Shown: positions 1 to 10,134 of the stretch, piece after piece | Layout of the letters: each line of letters opens with the position of its first letter | Numbering within the stretch: the stretch's first letter is position 1 | Assembly (NCBI GenBank): GCA_050084515.1 | Contig: CM114274.1 | Coordinates: 34,906,001 to 34,970,000, forward strand | DNA from: Blasia pusilla | Taxonomy: Eukaryota > Marchantiophyta > Marchantiopsida > Blasiales | Direction: 5' to 3' | Length of the DNA stretch: 64,000 nt | The notes under the pieces: model-generated | The model's input: the letters and a program-made list of their open reading frames with translations, nothing else | What the model was told of the DNA's origin: nothing | The model's database searches: none | Program-made: the position numbers and the translations under genes

Positions 1-445
1 CATGCCATACAGTGTTGTATGCCTTCTTGAGGTCCAAGAAGATGCAAGAGGTGGGTTTCCCCTCGTTTTTACTACCCTGGATAATCTGACTGAAGGTGAA
101 GAGGTGATCCACGCATCCTCGGGCTTGCCGGAAGCCAGCCTGGCCTTCGGAGATGACAGAATTCTCCTCCAGGTACACAGAGATCCTATTGTTGAGTATT
201 CGGCAGAGGAGCTTCCCGACTACACTCAGCAATGTAATACCCCTGTAGTTTCCAGGGTCTTCTTGCCCACCCTTATTGAAGAGGTTCACAATGACTCCTG
301 CTGGGCACCTTTGTGGAATGACTTCTGCCCACCAGACCAGCTCGAAGAGACTCACTACAGGACGAGCCATAGCATTGTCGCCATACTTCAATACTTCATT
401 CACAAGCTCATCACTAAAAGAAAAACAGGAGTAAACAAATACTGA
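1..445 (-). pseudogene. LINE reverse transcriptase, N-terminal part
   Basis: The minus strand reads through blocks typical of LINE reverse transcriptase: a VIVNLFNKGG segment, then DPGNYRGITLLS, then VGKLLCRILNNRI, then SEGQAGFR, and at the left edge FLDLKKAYNTVWHG. These correspond to RT blocks 0 to 3, the last holding the first catalytic aspartate region. The remaining RT, including the YxDD box, is beyond the window. Strong family match from memory. The open frame on the opposite strand is only a shadow. Confidence 0.85.
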
Positions 446-1005
446 CTTTGATTACAGAGCTAATTTGTTTCTCCAAGCTCCAAGAAGTTACAGCAGATTA
501 CAGATACATGGAATAGCTTCACAGACGTCAAATAGGAAAGGAAACTCTGTACTTACAAAAACATGAGAGAGATCTGATTGATCTACTACTCATAAACTTC
601 CTCCCTATAGGAAGAAGAGACTCTCTACACTATTGATGCCTTTTCAAGCAGCACACTATCTCCTCCAGCAGCAGGTCCTCCAAAACATCAACTCCTTCTA
701 TCACAATAGGTCAGCCACCCAAGCTGAGGGGCAGCAATACTGAAGTTCGCAGGTCCAGGAGCTGGGAATAGTAGAGAAGAGAATAAGAGTGCTCTGGTAA
801 GCCTCTTGCTCTTATAGGATAGCCCCTGGCTATCTTAAACCCTAAAAGTCTTTAACTAAGGCTAAAGGAGGCTATTATGAAACCCTAAAGGTTTTTAACT
901 AAGACTAAAAAAGCTATTGCGAAAACCTATAAGTAATAAACCTAAAAATAGAATTTTACCTATAGATAGAAAAAGTAACTTTTCATAGTAAAAAAACATA
1001 TTTTT
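446..1005. other. non-coding insert splitting the LINE
   Basis: No open frame of note. The stretch becomes AT-rich towards 1000 and contains repeated ACCCTAAA-like pieces (835-905). It separates the LINE linker from its RT domain, so it is either a later insertion or a rearranged joint. No terminal repeats that I could pair. Confidence 0.35.
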
Positions 1006-1276
1006 TTGCTCCTGATCTTACAGTTGCAATTTCAACAACCACCGCCTGCTTTGTGCTTCACAAGTTCTTTGATCGCTGCTCCCACCTCAGCCAGGGAGAA
1101 CCAATCGTTATATGGGTTGCCCAGCTCAACCTCATCATCTACCTTCTCCCGTTGTATCTTAACAAAATCCTCCACCATCCTTTCGAAGTTGTGCTCTTCA
1201 AGGGATGTCCGAGGGGGCTTCCTGCCTTACTCCTTGTAATGGTCTTCCAACACATGTCAGACCTGTTTAGCAGTGG

Positions 1277-1811
1277 TCACCATTCCACCGTCTTTTCTCT
1301 CAGGGCCTTTGTGTTGTTTCTGTCCCTGGCCTTGCTCAATTTCCGCACTTCCATCCAGAACTTTTTCTGATTCTCAGTGAAATTCTCATTGATGGATGAG
1401 TAGGTCACTTGTTCAATTTCTTCTTGTGCATGCACACGAGAAGACGGATTTCCTTGCGCAGGGCCACATATGCTGCCCACAAGGATGCATCATCCTTAGC
1501 CCTGGCACATGCTACGTACGTTTCCCTTCGTTTGGCAATTGCTGCCTTGAGTTCCAAGGACCACCATTTGACGGCTCTGCCAATGATTATCAATTCCTGC
1601 CGACAGCAATCTCAGCGGCATCTGTTACTCCATGCACCCACCATGCCAGCACCATGTCCACAGTTGTTCTTGTGAACCCAAAGGTCTTGATAGTAGAGGC
1701 AATGAAAGTGTCAAATGCCAAGAGATTTTCTTCCAGCTTGCCAGTGTACACCTTCTTGTTCCCCTCATCTTGGAAGTCCTCTATCCTCCATTTCTTGATC
1801 ACTCTCTTCAC
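1277..1811 (-). pseudogene. LINE ORF2 linker between endonuclease and RT
   Basis: Three overlapping minus-strand frames make up the linker of the LINE protein. The recognisable piece is KWWSLELKAAIAKRRETYVA near 1.53-1.57 kb, matching the conserved 'WW..E+..AI..RR..Y' segment that follows LINE endonucleases in many eukaryotes. A further piece (FTENQKKFWMEVRKL, near 1.36 kb) resembles the 'N.K.FW..V..L' segment just before RT. The frame shifts twice within 550 bp, so the copy is broken. Confidence 0.7.
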
Positions 1812-1849
1812 TGGTTTGGTTGAGCATTATAGTCTTTGCTGCAACTCTG

Positions 1850-2610
1850 TCCAGACAAACAAATGATCTATCTTCCAAGGTCTGTTGCATCCACCGTGAT
1901 TTTCCCACTGCATGTGTAGAGTTCCTCATCCGCAGCTATGTAGTCCATAACGGAGCTTTCATTCTCCTTAAAGTTAGCCCTAGTCCAAGACGGGGAACCC
2001 GCCTTATACCTATCATTCAGTGCCATCAGTTGAAGTTCTCTCAACATCGTGATCAGCCGTGTGCCATTGCCATTCACTCTCACATCTCCAAACATCCCGA
2101 TCTCCGCTTGGGGATCAATGCCTTGCCCCACCCAGCTGTTGAAGTCTCCCGGGAAGACTATTTTCCCCTTTGTCTGGAATGCAAGGCAGTCAGTTTTCAC
2201 ACTATCACACGCTGCCTCTGTTACAGCAGCAGGTTCGTTGTATGTGGGCATGTAAATACACCCAATATACACATCCCTTCAGTTGCACTCTACTCGGACT
2301 TTGACCCATATGCTATCTTCGTACTCGAGCCCTGTGCTGATGATCTCACACCTGTCCACCATGAAGTCTCTGATGAAGAAGCCGACACCCTTCATACCTC
2401 TGTTGTTGTCCGCTTGGGTGCTGCACATCTTTCCAAACCATGCATAGTGTGGTACAGGGGGTATCTCCATTAACTTGGTTTCCCAAGTTTCCTGACCACC
2501 GCATATATGGATTTGATTTTTAGCAAAGCTTCAGCAACCTCAAGCTGCTTCATTGGATGGGTCAGTCCACAAAAGTTCCAGGTACCCAAACGGAGACCTG
2601 TCACTAAGTG
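1850..2610 (-). pseudogene. LINE apurinic-type endonuclease domain
   Basis: The minus strand encodes an exonuclease/endonuclease/phosphatase fold. The start motif GTWNFCGLTHP is near 2.6 kb, the mid domain has a MKGVGFFIRD block, and GDFNSWVG (the catalytic GDFN box) lies near 2.14 kb, followed by SVMDYIAAD. The expected terminal SDH box is disrupted: near 1867 the frame reads LGR-stop-I, while DHLFVWTEL follows in another frame, so a small indel has hit the catalytic histidine region. In intact LINEs this domain nicks the target DNA to prime reverse transcription. Confidence 0.8.
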
Positions 2611-2977
2611 GGTTGGGGGTTGGCGTGCACGCTTTTGGGGTAGGTGTGGCTACTTGCAACATGGAACCTCTTCATGTGCAGACTCTTCATCGCTGGTTCC
2701 TTGGAGAGCACTAAAGATATTAGGTGTGTAGATCACCAGCCGTTTTGTGGAGATGGGCCTTTCCTTCAAGCTCGAACCACCCCCAACCATAGCCCTCCAG
2801 TTGTAGGCATGTCTCGGTTCTTGAGACACGTGGTTTTTGTGGCAAACCAAGTATTGGCCTCCTCTGCCCTTGATAGTTGCCTTGAAGATACATTGACGAC
2901 CATTCATCATTGGAATAACCCCAGCTGTAGCCAGGAATTCAAAGCCCAAAGCTGCGCACATGATCTTAGGTGAGACG

Positions 2978-3019
2978 AAATCTACTGTGGGACGTACACT
3001 GAAAATGATCATGTGTAAC
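2978..3019 (+). repeat. 42-bp direct repeat, copy 1
   Basis: Perfect 42-bp match to 3715-3756, beginning AAATCTACTGTGGGACGTAC. Copy 1 lies in the N-terminal coding part of the LINE; copy 2 lies 737 bp to the right, beyond non-coding DNA. Length and position fit either a long target-site duplication or a local duplication. Confidence 0.9.
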
Positions 3020-3102
3020 CATGTGTAACCATGAGAAAATGATTGACCAGCAGAAGTATCTCCTTGTACAAAGTCAGAGCTAGCATCAGCTAGACCATCC
3101 AT

Positions 3103-4270
3103 GATTTCAGCTTGTACACAATCAGCAAATCAGTCCCTATCTCTATTGCCAAATCAGAGCCCTACCATGATGTGACTCTTCTTACTATCTAAGAGATACT
3201 AAGAAGGATTCTACTCAGCCACACCTTGCACTCACACTACAGGTCCTCACATGTCACCAGCTCAGAGATCAGACATGGCTCACCATTGAGCACAAACAAT
3301 CTCCATCAGCATACTAGACAAAACAACCTGCCTTCCAGTGAGGCTCTAGCAAGCACAGCAATTAGTCTCAATCTCCTCTTCCTACTCTCTGATCACTCTG
3401 CAGCAGGACCAAGAGCCTCAGGAGTCCTCACCAAAACTGTGCATGCTGTAGAATTGGCTTCTGCTCTCTAAACAGAGACATTATATACATCAGGGTGAGC
3501 ACTTCTGGCCCTTAGATCTTCTTGAACAGATCCATACCCTAAATAACAGATGGTGGCTAACCCTAACTCGAGAATTGCCCTAATTCAAGGTTACCCTAAA
3601 AAGATAGAGGAACACTAAGTTATCTCTAGCTAACTAAATTAGTATCCAACTAAGTTAGTATCTGACTAACTACTTTTAGAGCATGACTAAACTAGATATT
3701 AACAAATTTCAACAAAATCTACTGTGGGACGTACACTGAAAATGATCATGTGTAACGGTGGTCTCCTATAGACCAGTTTGAACTCTCTGTTCAGATCCGG
3801 ACTGCGGGGGGCCTTTGATCGTCTTACATAAACATGCCTGTATTCCCCACCCAGCTTGGGGATGCTGAACTTTGGTATACGCCTTCGATAGGTGAACTGA
3901 TACTCCTCACAAGCTTGGGAGGACGGAGATATGTTGGGCTCAAGGCCTGATTATATGTAGAGGTTTGGCAAAAAACTGATTTAGAATCTGGGGAGGGACT
4001 CGCTGTCCTATTTGTGCGGAGGGGCTGCATCCAAGCGGCAGGGTGCCGAAAGAGAGCCCGCTTGTTACCTCCAGAGATCATCACTACCTGCCAAGGTGAA
4101 CAGCCCTGGCATTAAGTTGCAGAGGAGGGCCCGTGAATCCAGTTTCAAAAGGAGAGATTTCCATTTCTCCAACTAAGTCCACTGGACGACTTACTTGTGG
4201 CATAATTGCCACAAGTCACATGGATTACAGGACACAATAATCCACACCTACCAACCAGGGGAACGACATC
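3103..4270. other. non-coding DNA between two LINE fragments
   Basis: No recognisable gene. 3020-3714 is bounded by the 42-bp direct repeat and contains a TATATACAT stretch and CCCTAA-rich text. 3780-4085 holds one minus-strand frame of 86 codons without a family I recognise; it may be 3' sequence of the upstream LINE. Confidence 0.4.
3715..3756 (+). repeat. 42-bp direct repeat, copy 2
   Basis: Identical to 2978-3019. See that entry for the interpretation. Confidence 0.9.
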
Positions 4271-4276
4271 GCAAGT

Positions 4277-4370
4277 CCTGGCATTGCTCTAGTCAACTAA
4301 AGCAATGCCAGGGCTTTGGTTAACTAGAGCATTGCCAGTTAACTAAAGCCCTGGCAATGCTCTAGTTAAC
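4277..4370. repeat. nested inverted repeats (cruciform-like cluster)
   Basis: Two hairpins lie side by side and share sequence. CCTGGCATTGCT (4277-4288) pairs with AGCAATGCCAGG (4301-4312). GTTAACTAGAGCATTGCC (4319-4336) pairs perfectly with 4353-4370 across a 16-bp spacer. The GTTAACTA and GGCAATGC modules recur in both orientations across the cluster. No coding. Confidence 0.85.
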
Positions 4371-4502
4371 TAAATAGAGCATTATGATAGAGAGTATTGC
4401 TGTATTGCTTGCACGAGGTTCACTCATTATAAGCTACCCAGAAGCAGTGCTTTAGAAGTCGTCCCAACATATCAGGCGTGTCAGGACTTATAGTTTTGGG
4501 GT

Positions 4503-4943
4503 TTAAGGAGCAAGTGAAGAATGTACCATATCAGAGGAGGGAGACACTCTCATATAGTGTGAGTGCTGACCAAACAACGTGTTGCTGCGGACCTTCCAAG
4601 TGTCAATCAAGAAACTCTTCACTACACAATCTACTTTACCTGATTGGGATCCCCAATAGACATTACCTACCAGTGCAGCAGCTTTGGGCAATGAATCAAG
4701 GCTACTGAATGTGTTGAACAATTCTGGTGTGACCAGCTCAGAAATATTGGCATATGCTCTTGCTCTGTGTGTTGTGAATCTTGCGCAGGAGACCAAGTAA
4801 TGACTGGAGGTTTCATCCCCATCGTCACACAAGGCGCAAGAGTTTAGTTGTGTTCCCATCCTGCTTTTCTTATGGTTGGAAGGGGATTGCCCCCGTCCTA
4901 AACTTGAGGTGTCATTTGTTTGGATGAAGCATAATGTAAGCAT
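4503..4943 (-). pseudogene. LINE C-terminal zinc-finger (zf-RVT) fragment
   Basis: A 146-codon minus-strand frame contains CALCDDGDETSSHYLVSCARF, a Cys-x2-Cys...His...Cys arrangement typical of the zinc-binding domain at the C-terminus of plant LINE ORF2 (zf-RVT). Because it lies upstream, on the minus strand, of the endonuclease of the other copy, it must be the tail of a second LINE. Its right end comes within 13 bp of the splice acceptor of the SDIR1-like gene. Confidence 0.7.
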
Positions 4944-4956
4944 GTGTTGCTGACAG

Positions 4957-7802
4957 ATTACGATGCATTGAGAGCCTTAGATGGTGACAATCCTCCTGGA
5001 GTTGCATCACTGAGTGATGCTGAGATCAATCGACTTCCTGTTCATAAATACAAAGGACAACCTCACCAACTCAGGTAGGTTTGCTAATCATGATTTCCAT
5101 GCTCAAAGGAACGGAGTGAAAGCCAGGCACATCCATCCAAGTATTGAACCGCTAATCTAACTAACCAAGAACTGCCTTTGTCATTAAGCATATTATAGTA
5201 TTCTCCTAATTCATCAAGATATACTAGAAGGCTTTGTTGTGGTTTAGATGCCATATGTGAAGTAACACTTTTATGCAGTCATTAAAATAGAGTGACTGCA
5301 TGAGGGCATCTGATGAATGAAGAATTTGACATGGAAATGCCATTCACACCAAACATATTTTGACATTCACCTTGGAATCAAGTTACGTAGCATTCATTTG
5401 CTTGGATGTCATTTGTGAGGTCTCTCCTCTATTCATCGATTTCACTTCAACTGCAAGAAAGGTTTCTTAATTATTACTCATTTGTGGAGCAAGATACTTA
5501 CTGAACAATTTATTGCAGTGAAGGAGCATCAACACCATCTCAAGCGTCAACTACGACTACAGCTACTACTGAGCCTAGTGCAGTAAGATTCATTCATAGG
5601 CTCCATCCTTGTTTGTGTGGCTTTTTGAAGCACTCCCATCAAAAAGTAGGCTCTCCCCTACTGGGTCTTGTTCTGTGCTTGTCATGGAACAGGCTTCTGT
5701 CTGATGTTTCTTCTTTTGGTTGCCTTTAACCCACGATGAGGCCTTTCTTCTTTTGCTTTGAGCGCATGGTTCATTGGCTCCAAAGTTTGTGAAGTACTGC
5801 TCTGTTGTCTGTGTCTGGTTACATTGTGTTCTCTGTTTCCCTGTAAACTCCCTTGATCATAGGTCTTATGTCTGCCTGATCATAACATCTAGAATCATAG
5901 GGCTACGGCAAACTCTTGCTAACATGTTCAGCCTATTCAGTCTTTTTATGCCATTAATAACTACTAGAATGATTTTACCTGTTGAGGGCAGTTCTGTAGA
6001 ATCTTAAGTTCTTGGGTATGTTGGAAAAGTCATTATTGAATCTAACAACATAGTTTTCAATTCTTTTGTCGTATTGTGTGTTTCTCTGGTTAAGTAACTT
6101 GAGCAGCCATACTCACCCTAGCCGAGTGGCACCTGCTGTTTCTTAAATATATCCAAGTCCTGATTGAACTTTGCATTCACCTTCTTTCTTCATTGTAAAT
6201 TTTTAGTTGGCTCTGGTGTTCCAATCTATATTATGCTTGGAGCGAGCCCCTTCATTTTTCAAACTCCATCTACAGCACATTGCTAGAAGTCTATGACAAG
6301 CCCTGCCATAGGAGTGCATTTTTCCAGATTTACATTTATCAACCCATGAAGATCATTGAGTCTATAACAAGAGGCAGTCTGTGGCCTACTGGAAATGACA
6401 ACGGGGAAGTCAGGAGATTGCACCCAAAACTTCAAGGAATTCTGAACTTGAGCTGCATTCGATCACAGTAGATAGGCTATCTACTGTGATCAAATGGTGC
6501 TATGTGTTGGAGTATACTTCCTCTTCTGTAGTTAATCCTCTCCCCATACAGCAAGTTGAAGCTTGAGAGAGTACAGTACTACTGAATTTACTTAGGATTA
6601 AACATAGACAGGTGAAGGATGAAGTTTCATTTTCTCCTTCCATGAGACATGGTTTCTCTTCATTCCTCATTCCTTTGATGAGATGCTCTATTCTGTAGAT
6701 CCTTACAAGCCTGGCTATGCAGATTTTTCTAAACTCTTCAACTTGCAGAAGATCATGTCCCAACACGGGCCTTGGTGACATCTTTGAAAGAGGATACTCA
6801 ATTCTTTTCACATTTATGATGTTGCTGCAACTCAATTTCTTTGACTCACTTCTTGAACAGCTTCAAAGAACCATAGAGAAAGAGTTCCAGTACATTGCAT
6901 ATACATGCATCAAATTAAATGAAGCTACCTATGAATCAAATGTAAAACAATCATTGCATGCAGAGATTTTTACTGGAATTTTGGAGGTGGAAAAAATTTT
7001 GTGGATTGTCTTTTATTCAATCTTCATATATATGAGTAAGTTTTTATTTGGGATTCAGAAGAAAAATGAGGGTGGAGTGGTGGAGGCTGCCAAGCAAAAG
7101 TGTGACGAAGAGCTGACGTGCACTGTATGCCTGGAGCAAGTGGTTGATGGGGAAATGGTCCGCAGCCTCCCTTGCCTTCATCGGGTATGTTTCTTGCATT
7201 TCTTAAAGAAGGGGAGGTCACAGTTTGTTTTTCGTCATAGGTGGTACCTGAATACTTGAGACTGTGTCCTGTGGTATTGTAGAAATCATTTACCTCATGG
7301 GTTAGTGCTTGGTGTAAAAAAAATCTTATTGAAGTAGGAGATTCTGATCCATGATTCTTTGACTGAAGTGTTCAAGCTTTAGTGTTTATGTAAACTTTGA
7401 CAGCTAAGATTCGTGTGAGTAGAATGGTTCCATCTTTCTCTTTACATTAATCCCTTTGACCCTTCTTATGTCCTAGGTTCAAAGGGAAAAGTCACGTTGA
7501 AAAGGTTTGACTCAAGAACATAGGTCCAACGTGGTAGCATAGGTGAAAGGTTTCTGTTCAGACCCCATGAGAAGTTGGTCGGTTGTCATGCTATGATCAT
7601 AGTGTGGGATGAGAGTGCAAATAGCAGTAGCTTTTTTTAAACATTAATCTGACATGCTGTCTGTGGCTACCTTGAGTAGTTCCATGCAGGGTGCATTGAT
7701 CAATGGCTACGACAACAAGCGACATGTCCTGTCTGCAAGTTTAGGCTCACAAGTAGTTGGCCTGATAGCTCCAATTCTAATGACGCTTCATTTATGGTTT
7801 AG
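4957..7802 (+). CDS. SDIR1-like: SDIR1-like RING-H2 E3 ubiquitin ligase, 3' exons
   Basis: Four exons join cleanly: 4957-5074, 5519-5582, 7059-7184, 7680-7802 (stop TAG). All introns are GT..AG and phases match. Exon 1 here encodes DYDALRALDGDNPPG then LPVHKYK, matching the segment before the RING in Arabidopsis SDIR1. Exon 2 is Ser/Thr-rich. Exons 3 and 4 form a perfect RING-H2: C-x2-C-x14-C-x-H-x2-H-x2-C-x10-C-x2-C. The protein ends DASFMV, as SDIR1 ends DASYMV. In Arabidopsis SDIR1 is a membrane-anchored E3 in abscisic-acid and salt-stress signalling. About 143 codons are visible, roughly half the family length; the N-terminal exons with the membrane segments are missing, either beyond the left edge or lost to LINE insertions. 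The 1.48-kb intron (5583-7058) carries a misleading open frame. Confidence 0.9.
6461..6491. repeat. perfect 31-bp palindrome in intron
   Basis: GATCACAGTAGATAG (6461-6475), one central base, then its exact reverse complement (6477-6491). It sits within the long intron of the SDIR1-like gene, with ordinary unique-looking flanks. Confidence 0.9.
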
Positions 7803-10100
7803 CACATACCTTTGTACTCTTGACTCTGTATTCTAAAGAAATGCGAATTAGTTCAGTAATGAATCCCAAAGTGATTCTTTCAAGTTTTACCTTCTGTACA
7901 TGAGCGGGTGGACGTTTAGTTTTGAGCATGATCCAGAAAAGTGGGGCTGCTCTTGTATACTCGCAAACGTAAGATCCAAAATAAAAGAAGAGTAGACCCA
8001 GAGAACATGCATATTGTAAGATTTCAAAGTTTTGGTGACTTTGATAGTAAATGCCTGCCAAGATGAGGACCAACGAGGGAAGAGCTTGCATTTACAAAGT
8101 TACTTATATTAGGACACTAATCTCTAGAATTGTGAAACTTAATTCCCAGTAGTGATTAAATGTTCTTAAGGCCATTTCTTCTCCTTACAACTTAACTCTT
8201 CTTTCCCCCTTTGTCCTCCTGTTAACTTTTGAATACAGGTGTAATTGATTGGAATCCCCATCATTGGAAACGTGTTCAAGGGAAAATTATTAATGCAACC
8301 AGATCACTTCTAGGGACTGAAGTGGAGTAACATGACATTGTCTTCCGGTCATGATCCTTAATTAAACACTTCAATTCTAGGGTGGGAGAATCTTCTAGGT
8401 TTACTACTTTGACCATAGGTGGTGGATGGTCTGGGTGGAGAACATCAGATGTTTCAATTCTCAGGAGAGATGCACCTAGGTTTCTTGCCTCAAGTGTAGT
8501 ATGGCTATATAATGGCCAACATGCAAGGCTACCAAAGTAGTTCGCTGAGTTGGAGGACTCTGCCGTCCATACAAGCTTGATTATTAGTGCAAGTGCACGA
8601 CATTCACAATTGGTTTCTCATAGATATGTTTCTATGTTGCTTGGAGCACACGTGGGTTCTAGTCTTATAGATTTTTGTTAGGTACATCTGTAAATTGTCC
8701 ATGCCCTCATATGTTATCAAGGAGATATTTTGATAATATGGGCCAAAAAACTAAGAAATTTCTTGCGAATGTTGATATACATGAAGGTGCAGTGGGACCT
8801 CACGAGCCATTGTAACTTTGAGTCATGTTAATGTGAAGCATCTGCATTTCAATTGGAATTGTTACTCCATAAGTTGCGTACTTAAGTCTGCAAGAATCAA
8901 GATTTCATACTAATCAACCTAATCAAGACCTTCACTCCTATTCAAGTTTATCTCCTTGAATTTCATCTCAATGTTCTAGCCATAAGCAAGGTGATTTTGG
9001 TTAAAGAGTTGGTATTCTAGTGTCAGTTCATTCTTTCAAAGACAAAATGAGATGTTTATATGTGTACATCTGGTAAGGGTAGGGGTTGAGATCAGGTGTA
9101 AGGTGTGAAGGACCACACCACTAATTTGTAGTTGTGTTCCCTCATAATTGTTCTTGATGTAGCTTCTTAGTAGAATTCGAAAGCGTGAGCTTCCATTTTT
9201 CCGATGTTAAGTCAAATCAAGGGCTTCCATCGTCATAGACACTACAATGGTTTGTAAGTTGTCAAGTTTTTTCATTACTAGGCTTTGTCCTTATAGTTTG
9301 TGGGGTAGTGTTGCTCTTGTATTGTCTGGTTTGTGAAGATTGGGGGAAAAGTGGATGGTTTTCAACCCTATTTTCTCAAAGTCGTAGTATGGTTAAATTC
9401 ATCAAAATTCATCATGCTAACCATTGTACGGTTTTGGACTTGTTCTCTAACATATCAACGTTGCTTCTACCCACAAAAATAAGATTTGCCACTAATTGCA
9501 TTGGTTTGAGTCGATTTTTTGAGCTTTGTCTATGGTTAAGACATATGTTTAGTAAGGAGTTGAAGAATTTCACCAGTAGCACATGCTCCTGGTCATTTGG
9601 TTGGTGGTACTCTGATTCAACATCATCATATGTGAATCCTACCAAGTCCTCATGACCTCCCATGTTGCTACTCGATGGAAATTTCGGCTGATCACTAGTT
9701 TGTAAGTCAACTGCTAACTCATCCTCCAAGGAAGTTCAATTGGCATCCTCCACGATGAATAGATGCTCCAACGTTGGATTTCTCTTAGATGGTGGAAGCC
9801 TCATGTGCATCGCATGTAGCCAAATTGGAATATGTTCCATAGTTACATTTGAATACCCAATGAGGAAATTTAAACAAACACTTACAAACAAGCATGAAGG
9901 AAAAAGTGGGCTTTATTTTGCATTTGGGTATAATGGGTATATTGATATTTCATCAATTCCTATTCACAAAAGAAAAACTCCTCATCTATATCTATGGTTT
10001 TGAATGGGACGATGGTAATCGTTGGCAGTGATATATATTTGCAAAACAACAAGGGCCCTGAAAAATCTAAAATCCACATGTAGCCCAAGCCTATAATAGG
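7803..10100. other. no recognisable gene; downstream of SDIR1-like gene
   Basis: The first part is presumably the 3' UTR of the SDIR1-like gene. The rest has only short frames. A 105-codon minus-strand frame at 9412-9729 is acidic near its start and resembles nothing I know; it may be a decayed transposon piece, since a gypsy remnant starts just to the right. Confidence 0.35.
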
Positions 10101-10134
10101 TAACAGATGCAATTGTGGTGTAGGAGGATTAAAA

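Larger units (their letters stand above)
1..3102 (-). mobile_element. LINE (non-LTR) retrotransposon, 5' two-thirds, decayed
   Basis: Read on the minus strand, this is a non-LTR retrotransposon ORF2. An apurinic-type endonuclease begins near 2.6 kb (GTWNFCGLTHPMKQLE), followed by a linker region (1.8-1.0 kb) and the start of reverse transcriptase (445-1). The RT runs off the left edge at the LDLKKAY block, so palm and C-terminus lie outside the window. The reading frame changes several times and about 560 bp of unrelated sequence (446-1005) separates linker from RT, so this copy is dead. It is antisense to the SDIR1-like gene downstream, and may lie in one of its introns. Confidence 0.85.

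Noticed and set aside
2-445. 147-codon plus-strand open frame at the left edge
   Set aside because: It is the complement of a clear LINE reverse transcriptase on the minus strand (NYRGITLL, LDLKKAY); the plus-strand translation has no family features.
6717-7259. 180-codon plus-strand frame containing the first half of a RING finger, as a gene of its own
   Set aside because: Only its last 42 codons before 7185 are exon. The upstream part is intron read-through: splicing from 5582 to 7059 gives the SDIR1 sequence in phase, and the frame runs past a donor at 7185.
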